Source: Paenibacillus planticolens (GTDB lineage Bacteria > Bacillota > Bacilli > Paenibacillales > NBRC-103111). From it: a DNA stretch of 42,052 nt. The position numbers and the translations under genes are program-made. The notes below the pieces were generated by a model. It did no database searches. It saw only the letters and a list, made by a program, of their open reading frames with translations, and was not told where the DNA came from. Shown piece by piece: positions 9,167 to 17,484 of this stretch (position 1 is its first letter; each line of letters opens with the position of its first letter). The DNA lies in contig NZ_WHNZ01000046.1 in NCBI RefSeq assembly GCF_013141725.1, forward strand, positions 1-42,052, in the 5' to 3' direction.

Positions 9167-9236
9167 CTTAAATCCATCCTCACTAAGTTGTATCTAACAC
9201 ATTACTTTCGGTACGGAGCAATTCCTATTTCTTGAT

Positions 9237-9475
9237 CTATCGCCCGATTCCCCTTTTTTCGATGCGTGTCGAATGGTCATCAACACCAGCCACCTTCAAA
9301 TCCGGATAGAGAGAGTTGTATTTTCGGGTAGTCTGCAGCAATGTTCCTTACAAACTCCCCTAGACTAAGCTTTTTTAACATCCAAAGCATTATGCTCCTC
9401 AAAAAACTTTTTTCCATAACGCCTCAGCTATCCGCTTGAATCTCTACTGTTGAACATGTCAATAAACCTTTTCCA
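9237..9475 (-). pseudogene. Frameshifted remnant of an unrecognised protein
   Basis: A ribosome site (AAGGAG) and ATG near 9474 give MEKVY and then a stop. Further on, three frames joined at two or three shifts read FKRIAEALWKKFFEEHNALDVKK, LSLGEFVRNIAADYPK and YNSLYPDLKVAGVDDHSTRIEKRGIGR, ending in TAG at 9237-9239. The composition and continuity look like the C-terminus of a real enzyme with its middle lost. I do not recognise the family. Confidence 0.4.
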
Positions 9476-9840
9476 TACGATTACGCTCCTTAGTAAAGCG
9501 GATATTTCTGACGCAAGTCTTCCCTGTGCAGCACATTGGAATCTTCGCGGATATAGTGGCAAAATCGTTTCTGAATCATAATATGCAATGTAAAATACAG
9601 CAAATCCGTTTAAAATGAGTGATGAACCGCTTTTCTTGTTCGCAGCTGCGAACATTGCTCAAGAGCTGATTAGTGAAATATGTCCGTTAGAAACGGTTTT
9701 GATTCCTAAACAAGTTGTTGCCATACTAAACATTTCTGAGACCTTCTCAGAACGAAATTTGCAAGATGCCGCTGAAACGCTAAGACAAACGATTCTGAAA
9801 GTCTTAAAGCATTCTGTGACTGCTCCAGACTGTTACCAGC
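9476..9840. other. Non-coding stretch with no recognised gene
   Basis: Short frames exist on both strands, but none has a convincing ribosome site, family motif or length. One minus frame near 9485-9580 (ending LHREDLRQKYPLY) may be another C-terminal scrap. Given the relics on either side, this is most likely decayed sequence. Confidence 0.4.
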
Positions 9841-10305
9841 TTTCATCGGCTCAGACTTACTCGCTACTACGAAACGAACCGCCATCTCGCAGCCCTTCGA
9901 TTCGGCTTTCCCTTTAAGGTTATACCTCCCCTACCTTGTCCACGTTTGCGTCAAGGAGACTACGAGACTTCCCTCAGTCATCCGCACATTCTATTCCATC
10001 CATCCTGACCCTAATCACGTCGATGAGCCTTGCAGGTCATATCCCTTTGTTTGTTTCCCTGCAAGATATACATATTTGCATAAGTTTCCCCGTTTGTTCG
10101 GCGGGTCACCCAACATCGCCGCCACCTCTGGTTCACCGCATTCCGGGCTGGATTTTGCCTGCAGGCCCTTCGGATTCTCTCTCGCGAAAGACACCCTGCC
10201 AATCCTAACCCTGCTGGATTAGGGCCTCTACTTCGGCTACGGCACTTTAAAGGGTAAAGTTACCGAGTGGATTTGAACCACATAGATTGTGCGACTGTGA
10301 GGCGT
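9841..10305 (-). mobile_element. Possible group II intron relic (5' structured part)
   Basis: On the minus strand this block is GA-rich, folded-looking and non-coding. It has several short complementary runs (for example GTGACCCGCCGAACAAACGG) and ends near 9890 in an open frame reading MAVRFVVASKSEPMKAGNS, which could be the very start of a maturase. Its layout resembles domain I plus the beginning of the encoded protein in bacterial group II introns. I could not find domain V or the catalytic reverse-transcriptase motifs, so it would be truncated. Identification is tentative. Confidence 0.3.
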
Positions 10306-10311
10306 ACGAAC

Positions 10312-10337
10312 AAAGAGCTGCCACCCGGCAGCTCTTT
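10312..10337 (-). terminator. Perfect 11-bp hairpin, probable old lut operon terminator
   Basis: AAAGAGCTGCC pairs perfectly with GGCAGCTCTTT around a four-base loop. On the minus strand it lies about 145 nt after the lutC remnant and is followed by TTTGTTCG, a short U-rich tail. It may still end transcripts from the DUF5107/epimerase operon, which has no nearer terminator. Confidence 0.55.
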
Positions 10338-10485
10338 CAAAGCGAACTATTGTTCTCCGTAATAACGATTCAGGAAATCAGATATGTTACGTAAAAGTTC
10401 GAACCAACAAACTTACCCTAGAAGTCCTACCTCTTTTCACTCATCAGCCGAATCTTAAGGCAGCCTGATGGAAGTTCTATCTTTA

Positions 10486-10620
10486 TTCAATGATAAGTGC
10501 ATATACAACACCTGAACCATGCACGCCGATCGTCAAATCATTCTCAATGTCAGCCGAACGACTTGGGCCACAAATAAAATGGATGCCCGCCGGTCTATCC
10601 ATCATTTCCAGTTTATCAAA
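10486..10620 (-). pseudogene. lutC: lutC remnant (C-terminal ~40 residues)
   Basis: The minus-strand frame reads DRPAGIHFICGPSRSADIE followed by NDLTIGVHGSGVVYALIIE and a stop, the conserved C-terminus of LutC, the LUD-domain subunit of the LutABC lactate oxidation system. The first roughly 190 codons are missing; the frame joins directly to the lutB fragment after its CNF motif. No start codon or ribosome site remains. Confidence 0.85.
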
Positions 10621-10950
10621 AGTTGCATCCTGTCATGCCGATATCCGCTTCGAGAAACTTCTCGCGCAGCTTCCTGCGTACATAACCGGCCAAAATACCG
10701 GTGTCAGGTGCAAGCTTCTCACCCACATCTTCAGACAGCAGCTCGGCAATCTGATATCGATTCTTATGAATGGCCGGAATAATAATATGCGAAGGCGTTT
10801 CGCCAGCAAGTTGAATGATGTATTCGCCGAGGTCGGTTTCAATCGCCTCGACCCCAATTTGTTAAAGCGCATGGCATTCCGCAAGTAATCATTATTTAGT
10901 ACAACTTTCGATCTTTCCTTGACGGTCCCCCTTACTTTATTTTCGCTCAT
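10618..10950 (-). pseudogene. lutB: lutB remnant (start plus internal segment)
   Basis: An intact start (MSENKVRGTVKERSKVVLNN, ending YLRNAMRFN) overlaps the lutA remnant end. After about 31 codons the frame shifts. The next frame then carries the conserved LutB segment IGVEAIETDLGEYIIQLAGE, PSHIIIPAIHKNRYQIAEL and PDTGILAGYVRRKLREKFL, ending MTGCNF and TGA. The region between, and everything after CNF including the two 4Fe-4S Cys clusters, is deleted. LutB is the iron-sulfur subunit for L-lactate oxidation; this copy cannot be functional. Confidence 0.88.
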
Positions 10951-11225
10951 GCGCCAGCTTCACTCCCTCAGCTAGTAATTCCGCTAAGTGCATGACCTTC
11001 ACGGGCTTTCCACGGTATGATAAATTTCCAACTATATTCATCAAGTCTTGCTGAACCTCTTGCTTCATCCCAGTAACCACTATTGAACGCTGGTTGTCCG
11101 CAGCATGTCTGCACCCCAGGAAAATCCAATTTCACTCCGTATCTGGCCATTAACAGTACCATGGATTCACCAACACCAGGATATACAAGGTCACTTAAAC
11201 ATGTGATGAATAGAGAAACTTTCAT
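10943..11225 (-). pseudogene. lutA: lutA remnant (N- and C-termini fused, frameshifted)
   Basis: It starts MKVSLFITCLSDLVYPGVGES and runs through the first CCG motif (TCCGQPAFNSGYWDEAR), typical of LutA/GlcF-type Cys-rich domains. Near codon 53 it changes frame to MNIVGNLSYRGKPVKVMHLA, then ELLAEGVKLAHERK, the LutA C-terminus. About 150 codons, with the second Cys-rich repeat, are missing. Its start lies within the 3' end of the epimerase-like gene, which is unusual and suggests a further deletion joined the two units. Confidence 0.88.
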
Positions 11226-12165
11226 GAGATATCTCATCCCTTCTTAAAGTGACCCCAAGGGAAAGCTCTAAATGCCATTCAAAGGATGCTTTTGCCGGTA
11301 TCATTTGTGCTGTCCCATTGCCGACTGCCATTTCAAGCGAATCGTAATATCCTATGCTAGGCTCCAATGCACAAGTAACTCGATCATTGAACATACCTTC
11401 GTCCATCCAAACGCCTATATAGGGTACTTTGTTTTGGGGGACAGATACGATTAGGAAGTTGCCGCTTTCTTCACCGAATAACCCCGACCAACCTACCGGT
11501 ACTTGACCACCATAATAAAACTTTCTCGCATCGCCTGTAACCGCTGGGGAGAGCAGCGATACATCATCCCAAGAATACAGTTTCCCTGTCTTCAGGGTAT
11601 GACCTTCGTACACACATAGCATCTCCTTTATGGATTTCGGAAGAAGAATACGAGTTGGTTCCGTCACAGCGAACTGGGGATGGGGCACCCACATAAAAGG
11701 AACCGGTTGGTCACTTTCATTGCTAGCACGGTAATCCAGCCGTACCCGATCCGCAGAAGGGAATGAGATTCGTCTCGTGAACAGACATGGAAGTTGCAGA
11801 CTCCGGACCCAGCAAATCACCTCGTTCTCATCGATCATATATTGCCATGGAAGCGCCCATAGCTCGCCATGGTCGGGCAAGTTCATGTACTTATCCATTC
11901 CCGATTTACACGCATTAATTGTCGGAAAACATTCATCCCAACCGCTCATATCCCAATCCGTGAAGGTAGATCCGTATTTCGGCTGTCGTAAAGAACGGTG
12001 GCCTGAATCCAGCATCCATTCCTTTCCGGTAGACTTATATACAATAGAAACCAATTTCCCTCCGAGTTCCGGCAACAATTTCAAGCTAATTTGTTCGCTT
12101 TCCATTCCTATGGATAAGAAACCTTTATATGACCCCTTTGTAACGTTGACCTTATTGTTTTTCAT
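11191..12165 (-). CDS. Aldose 1-epimerase-like (galactose mutarotase fold) protein
   Basis: A 324-residue protein with the galactose-mutarotase-like beta-sandwich pattern: ISLKLLPELGGKLVSIVYKSTGKEW near 26-50, WDMSGWDECFPTI near 90, PDHGELWALPW near 113, and PFMWVPHPQFAV near 175, where His and Asp/Glu residues would line a sugar site. The role is probably sugar mutarotation or sugar binding; no specific substrate is supported. The ATG overlaps the stop of the DUF5107/TPR gene (ATGA), so translation is likely coupled. The tail (DEISHESFSIHHMFK) runs 35 nt into the lutA remnant and may have been altered by the deletion there. Confidence 0.75.
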   Translation of the reverse strand: MKNNKVNVTKGSYKGFLSIGMESEQISLKLLPELGGKLVSIVYKSTGKEWMLDSGHRSLRQPKYGSTFTDWDMSGWDECFPTINACKSGMDKYMNLPDHGELWALPWQYMIDENEVICWVRSLQLPCLFTRRISFPSADRVRLDYRASNESDQPVPFMWVPHPQFAVTEPTRILLPKSIKEMLCVYEGHTLKTGKLYSWDDVSLLSPAVTGDARKFYYGGQVPVGWSGLFGEESGNFLIVSVPQNKVPYIGVWMDEGMFNDRVTCALEPSIGYYDSLEMAVGNGTAQMIPAKASFEWHLELSLGVTLRRDEISHESFSIHHMFK

Positions 12166-15100
12166 GACAAGCTCATGCCCAGATGAATTAGCGAGCCCGT
12201 ATGATTAGCTTCCTGACGAAGCACACTCTCAAACTGTTCTCTCGCCAGTTCCAAATGTCCCAGACCAAGATGCCCGAGCCCCATCATGTAGCGGCAGTGA
12301 ACTTCATTCCTTACTTTAAGATCATCCTCGAACACCAAGAAGTCCGGCAAGGAAACAGCGAAATAGTCGAACTTCACTTCGTCAAACAGATGTTTCTCAG
12401 CGTAATCAATGAGCTTATTGAATCGACTCTTCGCTTCCTTTTCATTACCCAGCGCTTGCCAAGCCATCCCTTGATAGAAAATCATATCAGGCGGTTGGTC
12501 GTTGTAATACATTGCGCTAGCTGGTTCCTCTAAACCTTGGGAAGCAATATTAAAACACTCTTGTGCTTGCTTTGAATCCATTAAGCTCTCATGAGCGAGT
12601 CCAAGATAGTAATAGATATTGTTCTCTTGCGCACCCGTCAGTTTACCTTCTCCCAGATTATCTGGATAGACGAGCGCTTGCCCCAATAAGATGATAGCTT
12701 CTTCAAATCGTCCTTCAGCCAAAGCTCGCTTGGCCAGTTCGACATGGGCAAAAACATGCTGCCCCGTCACTTTGCCCTCACCGCCCTCCCAAGGGTGGAA
12801 TATGCGTGCATGCAGTGCTTGGACTGCTTTCTCGTGATAACCTTGTGCATTAAGCAGAGTAATATATTCCACGTAAAGATCGTCGCGTTTATTAACCAAA
12901 TCTTGATGTTCCTCCAGCTTGTCGCAGCGAGTTTCCGCTTTATATCCAAGCTTTTTATACAATTGATCAAGCTCGTAGAATACCCGTGCATCTTCCGGTC
13001 TGCAAGCAAAAGCCTTCTCCATGGCAAAAAGTGCTGATGCTGTATCTCTGCGTTTGTTGAAATAAGCCAGAGACAGGTTCCGATGTACGGTTGCGAAATC
13101 ATCCCGAATGGAACGTGATGCTTCCCAATGGGCGATCGCATCCTCGTGTCTCCTTTTATCATAAAACCAATTTCCCAGGTAATAATGTGCTTTGTCATCC
13201 TTAGGATCAGCAGAAATGACACTCGTCAGCACTTGCAGATCGAATAAAGTATTGGGGAAACAGTAATCCGGTGCCGCTGCATTTCCGGCCTTCCTGTAAA
13301 GCTGAGCCATTTCCGAATGCCCTGCTCTCTCATGTAGGAAGCCAAGTGTGTAATGAAGCATTGGGTACGCCTCTGAATCATGAGCTTGCACGATTCGATC
13401 AAGCAATTCAATCGCTTCCTCATACAAGCCGCAATTCGCATAATCGGAGGCCAGATTCAAATAATTATGAGCATCTCCGCGCATGAGTCGATTAAGCTCA
13501 GCTTTCGCTCCACTAGCAAGCGCCTGCTCATCTTGGCAAGAAAGCAATAAATACTGTTCATTGGCAGAACCAAAATCCGCGATATCCAGCACGAGAGTCT
13601 CCTGCACAAAGGCAATCGCTTCTTGAATCCTACCCAGCTTGCGAAGAAGCGCAGCTTTCAGGTGACGTGCCTTGTAATTGCGGGAATTGCGTACGAGCGA
13701 ACGCTCAACCAATTCCAGGGCTTCTCCGAAAGCACCTTTCTCGCAAGCAATTTGTGCAAGCGTAAAGAAGCCAGCATCTTGCCAAGCCGCGGACCAAGTC
13801 GATTTGTAGAGAGCTGCAAAGGATTCTTCCAAGCGTCCTTGCAGTTTAAGCGCAACACCTAATTGATAAAGAGCTTCACTGTCATAAGGGTTCGGATTCC
13901 GCCAGGTAAGGGACTTCACCGCCGTCCGGAAGTGACCTTCCGCCTCGGCGAACAACCCACGACGAAGCAAAAGTGTTCCGTATGCCACATTAATACGGCT
14001 GTCGCTTGGGTCACGCTTCAACCCTTCCAGGTAGTAAGCTTCAGGTTCGAATGTAGCATGGCGATACTGTTCCAGATGCAACCCGGCCAAATAAAGCTGC
14101 TCATTCGTTTTCAGCTCCGCAGGCTCCTGCAGCGGCTCAGCTGCATCCGGCACCTGCTCGATCGATGGCTTAGCAGGCTGATAAGAAATCAGCATAGTGC
14201 CATTTGCATCACGTACAGTCAGCTTCAAATCGTGTGGACGATCGTTCTCGTCCAGTGTAATCACAGACTTGAACGTTTGAGTAGGAGACAGCTCAACGAC
14301 TTCCTTTAAATATACTCGGTGACTTCCTTTTAACTCCACTATAGCGCCCTGGAACAAGGAGGTTGCATATGCTAACACGACGGCTTCACGAGTCTTCTCG
14401 TCGACTTCTAGATTGACTGCAGCGTCGATCGAAGCATTTTTAACGACACCGATATTTTTGTAAGGCATGAAATATTGTTTGAACGATTTTTCTTCATACG
14501 GCTGCAGCCAAGTGAAATCCGGTTGGTTGTCTGTGTAGACGCCGGTCATCAACTCAATATAAGGTCCGTCCTCATCGGTCAAGTTGTGATCCCACGCCTG
14601 CCCGAATTCGCCGTTCCCCCAAGTCCATTGTTTCTTACCTGGCGAAACATGATGGTTCGCCACGTGCAGCAAACCTGCTTGAACGCCATGATCATAACCC
14701 CCGACAAAGTTATAGTCTGATTTATAGGCCATATAAGAGGTAGGGACGGGAATGTTTTTGTAGCGTGATATATCGACTCCGGCGGAGTAATCCATTTTGT
14801 AGTACGTTCCTGTCGCGATTGGAAACCTAGAGACGTCACGTTTACCGTGGTCGAAGACAGCTGTTACATCAGGCGGAAATACGGATTGCGTATCGTCGTT
14901 AACAGCAACCGCCGGGTTCGCCCACCACAGGAATGTTTGTGGTTCCGGTGTCCGATTATACAGCTGTGCGGAAATTTCCAGATAAGCTTTGCCCGGATAT
15001 AACGTGAAACCAGCTGTTACTTTCGTTCCATACATCCGGTCGATTTCGCTTACCCAAACCGTGGCGCTACCATCTTCATTTTCGGTTAGCTTGTATTCAA

Positions 15101-15497
15101 CCGGACCATACGTATTCGGACGGTGATGCTGAGGCCAGTTGAACTCGATGCCGCCGGAAATCCAAGGGCCTGCTAGGCCAACCAGCGCTGGTTTGATAAC
15201 ATGATTGTAATAAACGAAGTCGTAATCATTTGTTTTGTCCAACGCACGGTAAATCCGTCCGCCAAGCTCAGGCATGATCTCGATCCTAACATATTCGTTT
15301 TCCAGAATTACGAAACGATACGACTGGGGTTTCTTTTCATCTTCAATTTTATCGATAACCGGATGCGGATATACCTTACCGGAACTTCCTTGATAAACTC
15401 GTTTTTCTAAAAACATTGGATTGCGATCAGGCTCTCCGATGCCATAAGTCGGAATCGAAGTCTCTTCTTCCCATATGCGAACTTTCTGACTCAACAT
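12162..15497 (-). CDS. DUF5107 domain protein with C-terminal TPR repeats
   Basis: About 1111 residues from the ATG at 15497, chosen because GGGAG lies 5 nt upstream; two alternative starts sit 3 and 6 nt earlier. The N-terminal 400 residues match DUF5107, a mutarotase-like beta-sandwich: YVRIEIMPELGGRIYRALDK, GGIEFNWPQHHRPNTYGPV and WWANPAVAVND are visible. From about 470 to the end come many 34-residue TPR units (for example NVAYGTLLLRRGLFAEAEGHF and HYYLGNWFYDKRRHEDAIAHW), forming a long helical solenoid. No signal peptide, so cytoplasmic. The function of the family is unknown; the fold and the epimerase-like neighbour suggest handling of an aldose or oligosaccharide. The divergent AraC regulator gene, starting 110 nt away, probably controls it. 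Confidence 0.85.
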   Translation of the reverse strand: MLSQKVRIWEEETSIPTYGIGEPDRNPMFLEKRVYQGSSGKVYPHPVIDKIEDEKKPQSYRFVILENEYVRIEIMPELGGRIYRALDKTNDYDFVYYNHVIKPALVGLAGPWISGGIEFNWPQHHRPNTYGPVEYKLTENEDGSATVWVSEIDRMYGTKVTAGFTLYPGKAYLEISAQLYNRTPEPQTFLWWANPAVAVNDDTQSVFPPDVTAVFDHGKRDVSRFPIATGTYYKMDYSAGVDISRYKNIPVPTSYMAYKSDYNFVGGYDHGVQAGLLHVANHHVSPGKKQWTWGNGEFGQAWDHNLTDEDGPYIELMTGVYTDNQPDFTWLQPYEEKSFKQYFMPYKNIGVVKNASIDAAVNLEVDEKTREAVVLAYATSLFQGAIVELKGSHRVYLKEVVELSPTQTFKSVITLDENDRPHDLKLTVRDANGTMLISYQPAKPSIEQVPDAAEPLQEPAELKTNEQLYLAGLHLEQYRHATFEPEAYYLEGLKRDPSDSRINVAYGTLLLRRGLFAEAEGHFRTAVKSLTWRNPNPYDSEALYQLGVALKLQGRLEESFAALYKSTWSAAWQDAGFFTLAQIACEKGAFGEALELVERSLVRNSRNYKARHLKAALLRKLGRIQEAIAFVQETLVLDIADFGSANEQYLLLSCQDEQALASGAKAELNRLMRGDAHNYLNLASDYANCGLYEEAIELLDRIVQAHDSEAYPMLHYTLGFLHERAGHSEMAQLYRKAGNAAAPDYCFPNTLFDLQVLTSVISADPKDDKAHYYLGNWFYDKRRHEDAIAHWEASRSIRDDFATVHRNLSLAYFNKRRDTASALFAMEKAFACRPEDARVFYELDQLYKKLGYKAETRCDKLEEHQDLVNKRDDLYVEYITLLNAQGYHEKAVQALHARIFHPWEGGEGKVTGQHVFAHVELAKRALAEGRFEEAIILLGQALVYPDNLGEGKLTGAQENNIYYYLGLAHESLMDSKQAQECFNIASQGLEEPASAMYYNDQPPDMIFYQGMAWQALGNEKEAKSRFNKLIDYAEKHLFDEVKFDYFAVSLPDFLVFEDDLKVRNEVHCRYMMGLGHLGLGHLELAREQFESVLRQEANHTGSLIHLGMSLS

Positions 15498-15503
15498 CAT
15501 CAC

Positions 15504-15607
15504 TCCCTTATCTTATTGTCTCTACTTTACCTCGACGGAAAGCAATCGCCAATTGACAAAATGCTTAATATAATGGATTATATTCTTATTTAATAAGGAG
15601 AGGAATC
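15504..15607. promoter_or_regulatory. Divergent promoter region between DUF5107/TPR and AraC genes
   Basis: This 104-bp gap must hold both promoters. On the plus strand TTGACA at 15555-15560 is followed about 17-19 nt later by a GATTATAT/TTATAT box, a reasonable sigma-A promoter for the AraC gene. Direct control of the divergent gene by the AraC protein is the usual arrangement and is inferred. Confidence 0.5.
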
Positions 15608-16498
15608 TTGGATACCACTAGGAAACCAGAGGGCTTTGAAGAAGAGAAATTGTTTGTTCTGCCTGATTACATGCAGGAGGAGCTATCCCGCTCAGAACTA
15701 ACGCGTGATTTATTCGTAAGCGATATTGGTTTTTTCCCACATGCCCGACATCACTATCGGGAACGGCCCGAGGGAAGCAACTCCCATATTTTCATTTTTT
15801 GCTCAGACGGAGAAGGCTGGATAGAGCTGGATCAACAAAAAGCTTTCTCTTTGACTCAAAATCATCTAGCTGTCATTCCCGCCAAAACGCCCCATCGTTA
15901 TGGGGCATCTACCCATGAACCATGGAGTATTTACTGGTTTCATCTTCAGGGCGACCATGCTGCTGCCTTTATGCGTATTTACAGGATGGATGCTGGCCCC
16001 GTCCATCTTCCGATCGGTGCGCTGTCCAAGTTCAAGGAAGTTTTCGATCAGTGTTATGTCCTTCTGTCCGACAAAACCTATTCGCTGCCCATCCATACGC
16101 ACGTATCCCAGTCTGTACGCCAGCTGATTAGCGGCATTGGGATAAGCGCAGGAGGTACTGCCAAGGACAAAAAAAGGAAGCAATATCTAGAACACGCCAT
16201 CCGATACATGAATGATCGTTTGGAGGATTCTATTAAGCTCCCAGAATTGGCCAAGCACACCGGCTTGTCCAAACAGCATTTAATTTTGTTATTTAATGAA
16301 GAAACGGGATTCCCACCGATTGAATACTTTTTGCGCATGAAAATTCAAAAGGCTGCCCAAATGCTCAGTTTAACTAGTCTGTCCATCAAGGAAGTTGCTG
16401 CGAACATCGGGATAACCGATCCCTATTATTTTTCGAGATTATTTAAGAAAATAACCGGTTCCGCCCCAACCGCGTACCGAAACGTTCCGAAAGGGTAA
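15608..16498 (+). CDS. AraC family transcriptional regulator with N-terminal cupin
   Basis: 296 residues from a TTG start at 15608, supported by AAGGAGAGG 4 nt upstream; the next in-frame ATG is at 15671 and has no comparable site. The N-terminal half (about 35-150) is an AraC-binding-type cupin with a His-rich strand (FPHARHHYRERPEGSN) and NHLAVIPAKTPHRYG, the effector pocket. Residues about 195-296 carry two helix-turn-helix motifs (LPELAKHTGLSKQHLILLF and IKEVAANIGITDPYYFSRLFK). It probably senses a sugar and activates the divergent DUF5107/TPR-epimerase operon. Confidence 0.9.
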   Translation: MDTTRKPEGFEEEKLFVLPDYMQEELSRSELTRDLFVSDIGFFPHARHHYRERPEGSNSHIFIFCSDGEGWIELDQQKAFSLTQNHLAVIPAKTPHRYGASTHEPWSIYWFHLQGDHAAAFMRIYRMDAGPVHLPIGALSKFKEVFDQCYVLLSDKTYSLPIHTHVSQSVRQLISGIGISAGGTAKDKKRKQYLEHAIRYMNDRLEDSIKLPELAKHTGLSKQHLILLFNEETGFPPIEYFLRMKIQKAAQMLSLTSLSIKEVAANIGITDPYYFSRLFKKITGSAPTAYRNVPKG

Positions 16499-16530
16499 TG
16501 TCATTCTCTATGTAAAAACGGGATAATGCA

Positions 16531-16571
16531 CAAAGCCCCATCGTCTCCACGAAAGAGTCGATGGGGCTTTG
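16531..16571. terminator. Bidirectional terminator between the AraC gene and the SDR operon
   Basis: CAAAGCCCCATCG pairs perfectly with CGATGGGGCTTTG around a 15-base loop. T-rich flanks follow in the plus direction (TTGTTATTG). It sits between convergent genes and can serve both the AraC gene and the eight-gene catabolic operon. Confidence 0.8.
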
Positions 16572-16623
16572 TTATTGACTTTCTCCAAATGCCATTCGAA
16601 AGATCGATCGGCTGGAATCGTGC

Positions 16624-17397
16624 TTAAGCGTTTTTACCGAAAACTACGCCGCCGTCGATGTAAAGCGGCGACCCCATCATGAATTTCGAGTCGTCCGATG
16701 CGAGGAATAAAGCCGCTTGCGCGACATCCTCAGGCTTGCCAAGCTCTCCGCTGAGCTGACGCTGTTTCAAGGACTCAATCGCCGCCGTCGGATCGTCGTA
16801 CGATGTTTTCAAATAATTTTCAACGAATGGTGTAAAAATTGTCCCTGGCAGCAGCGCATTCACGCGGATATTGTAAGCTGCATAATCAACCTGCATCGAT
16901 TTCGTTAAAGCAAGCACTGCGCCTTTTGTCGCTGCATACGAAACTCTTCGCGCCAGCCCCATCTCGGCAACGCAGGACGACATGTTGATAATCGAGCCTG
17001 CTTTGCGCTCTATCATGTGAGGAAGCGCATATTTCGAAGGCAAAAATACGCCTTTGACATTAATGCTCATGATGCGATCCCATGCGTCTGGCTCAATCTC
17101 GTGCAGTGCGCCGACGCCGCTGATCCCCGCATTGTTGAACAACACGTCGATCCGGCTGTACTCGGCAATCGCTGCATCCACCATAGCTTTCACCGACTCA
17201 GGATTAGTGACATCCGCTTGAAGGAACAGGGCTTTGCCGCCTTTATCCTTAATTTCACTCACCGTCTCCTGGCCTTTGACCGCATCCAGGTCATTCACAA
17301 TGACGGTTGCCCCTTCATGGGCAAACAATAAGGCCGTGCTCTTGCCGATGCCTGAGCCAGCACCTGTTATCAGTGTCACTTTATGTTGTAATCGCAT
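16624..17397 (-). CDS. Short-chain dehydrogenase/reductase (SDR)
   Basis: A 257-residue classical SDR. TGAGSGIG (11-18) is the NAD(P) glycine motif, the Asp of VNDLD at the end of strand 2 favours NAD, NNAG is at 88-91, and the catalytic Ser-Tyr-Lys is Ser140/141, Tyr154 and Lys158 (SYAATKGA). It ends with the common IDGG motif. It is the last gene of the catabolic operon, 87 nt after the mutarotase-like gene, with AAGGAG 7 nt before the ATG. Next to an FAH hydrolase and a RhaM-like protein it could be a 2-keto-3-deoxy-sugar-acid dehydrogenase of the diketo (Watanabe) deoxyhexose pathway, or a 4-deoxy-uronate reductase. Specificity cannot be settled by sequence alone. Confidence 0.88.
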   Translation of the reverse strand: MRLQHKVTLITGAGSGIGKSTALLFAHEGATVIVNDLDAVKGQETVSEIKDKGGKALFLQADVTNPESVKAMVDAAIAEYSRIDVLFNNAGISGVGALHEIEPDAWDRIMSINVKGVFLPSKYALPHMIERKAGSIINMSSCVAEMGLARRVSYAATKGAVLALTKSMQVDYAAYNIRVNALLPGTIFTPFVENYLKTSYDDPTAAIESLKQRQLSGELGKPEDVAQAALFLASDDSKFMMGSPLYIDGGVVFGKNA

Positions 17398-17484
17398 ATC
17401 TACACTCCTTGATTCACTTCATTTTTTTAAAAAATAGGACTGCCCTTATTACAGCGAGACCGGGAATTGGAAATAAACATCTAC

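Noticed and set aside
10262..10285. tRNA-like T-arm (GGTTCAAATCCAC on the minus strand)
   Set aside because: No acceptor, anticodon or D-arm pairing could be found around it.
15515..15535. CTCTACTTTA near the DUF5107/TPR start as a fourth promoter block
   Set aside because: The -10 element is missing at the required distance and the distal parts do not match.
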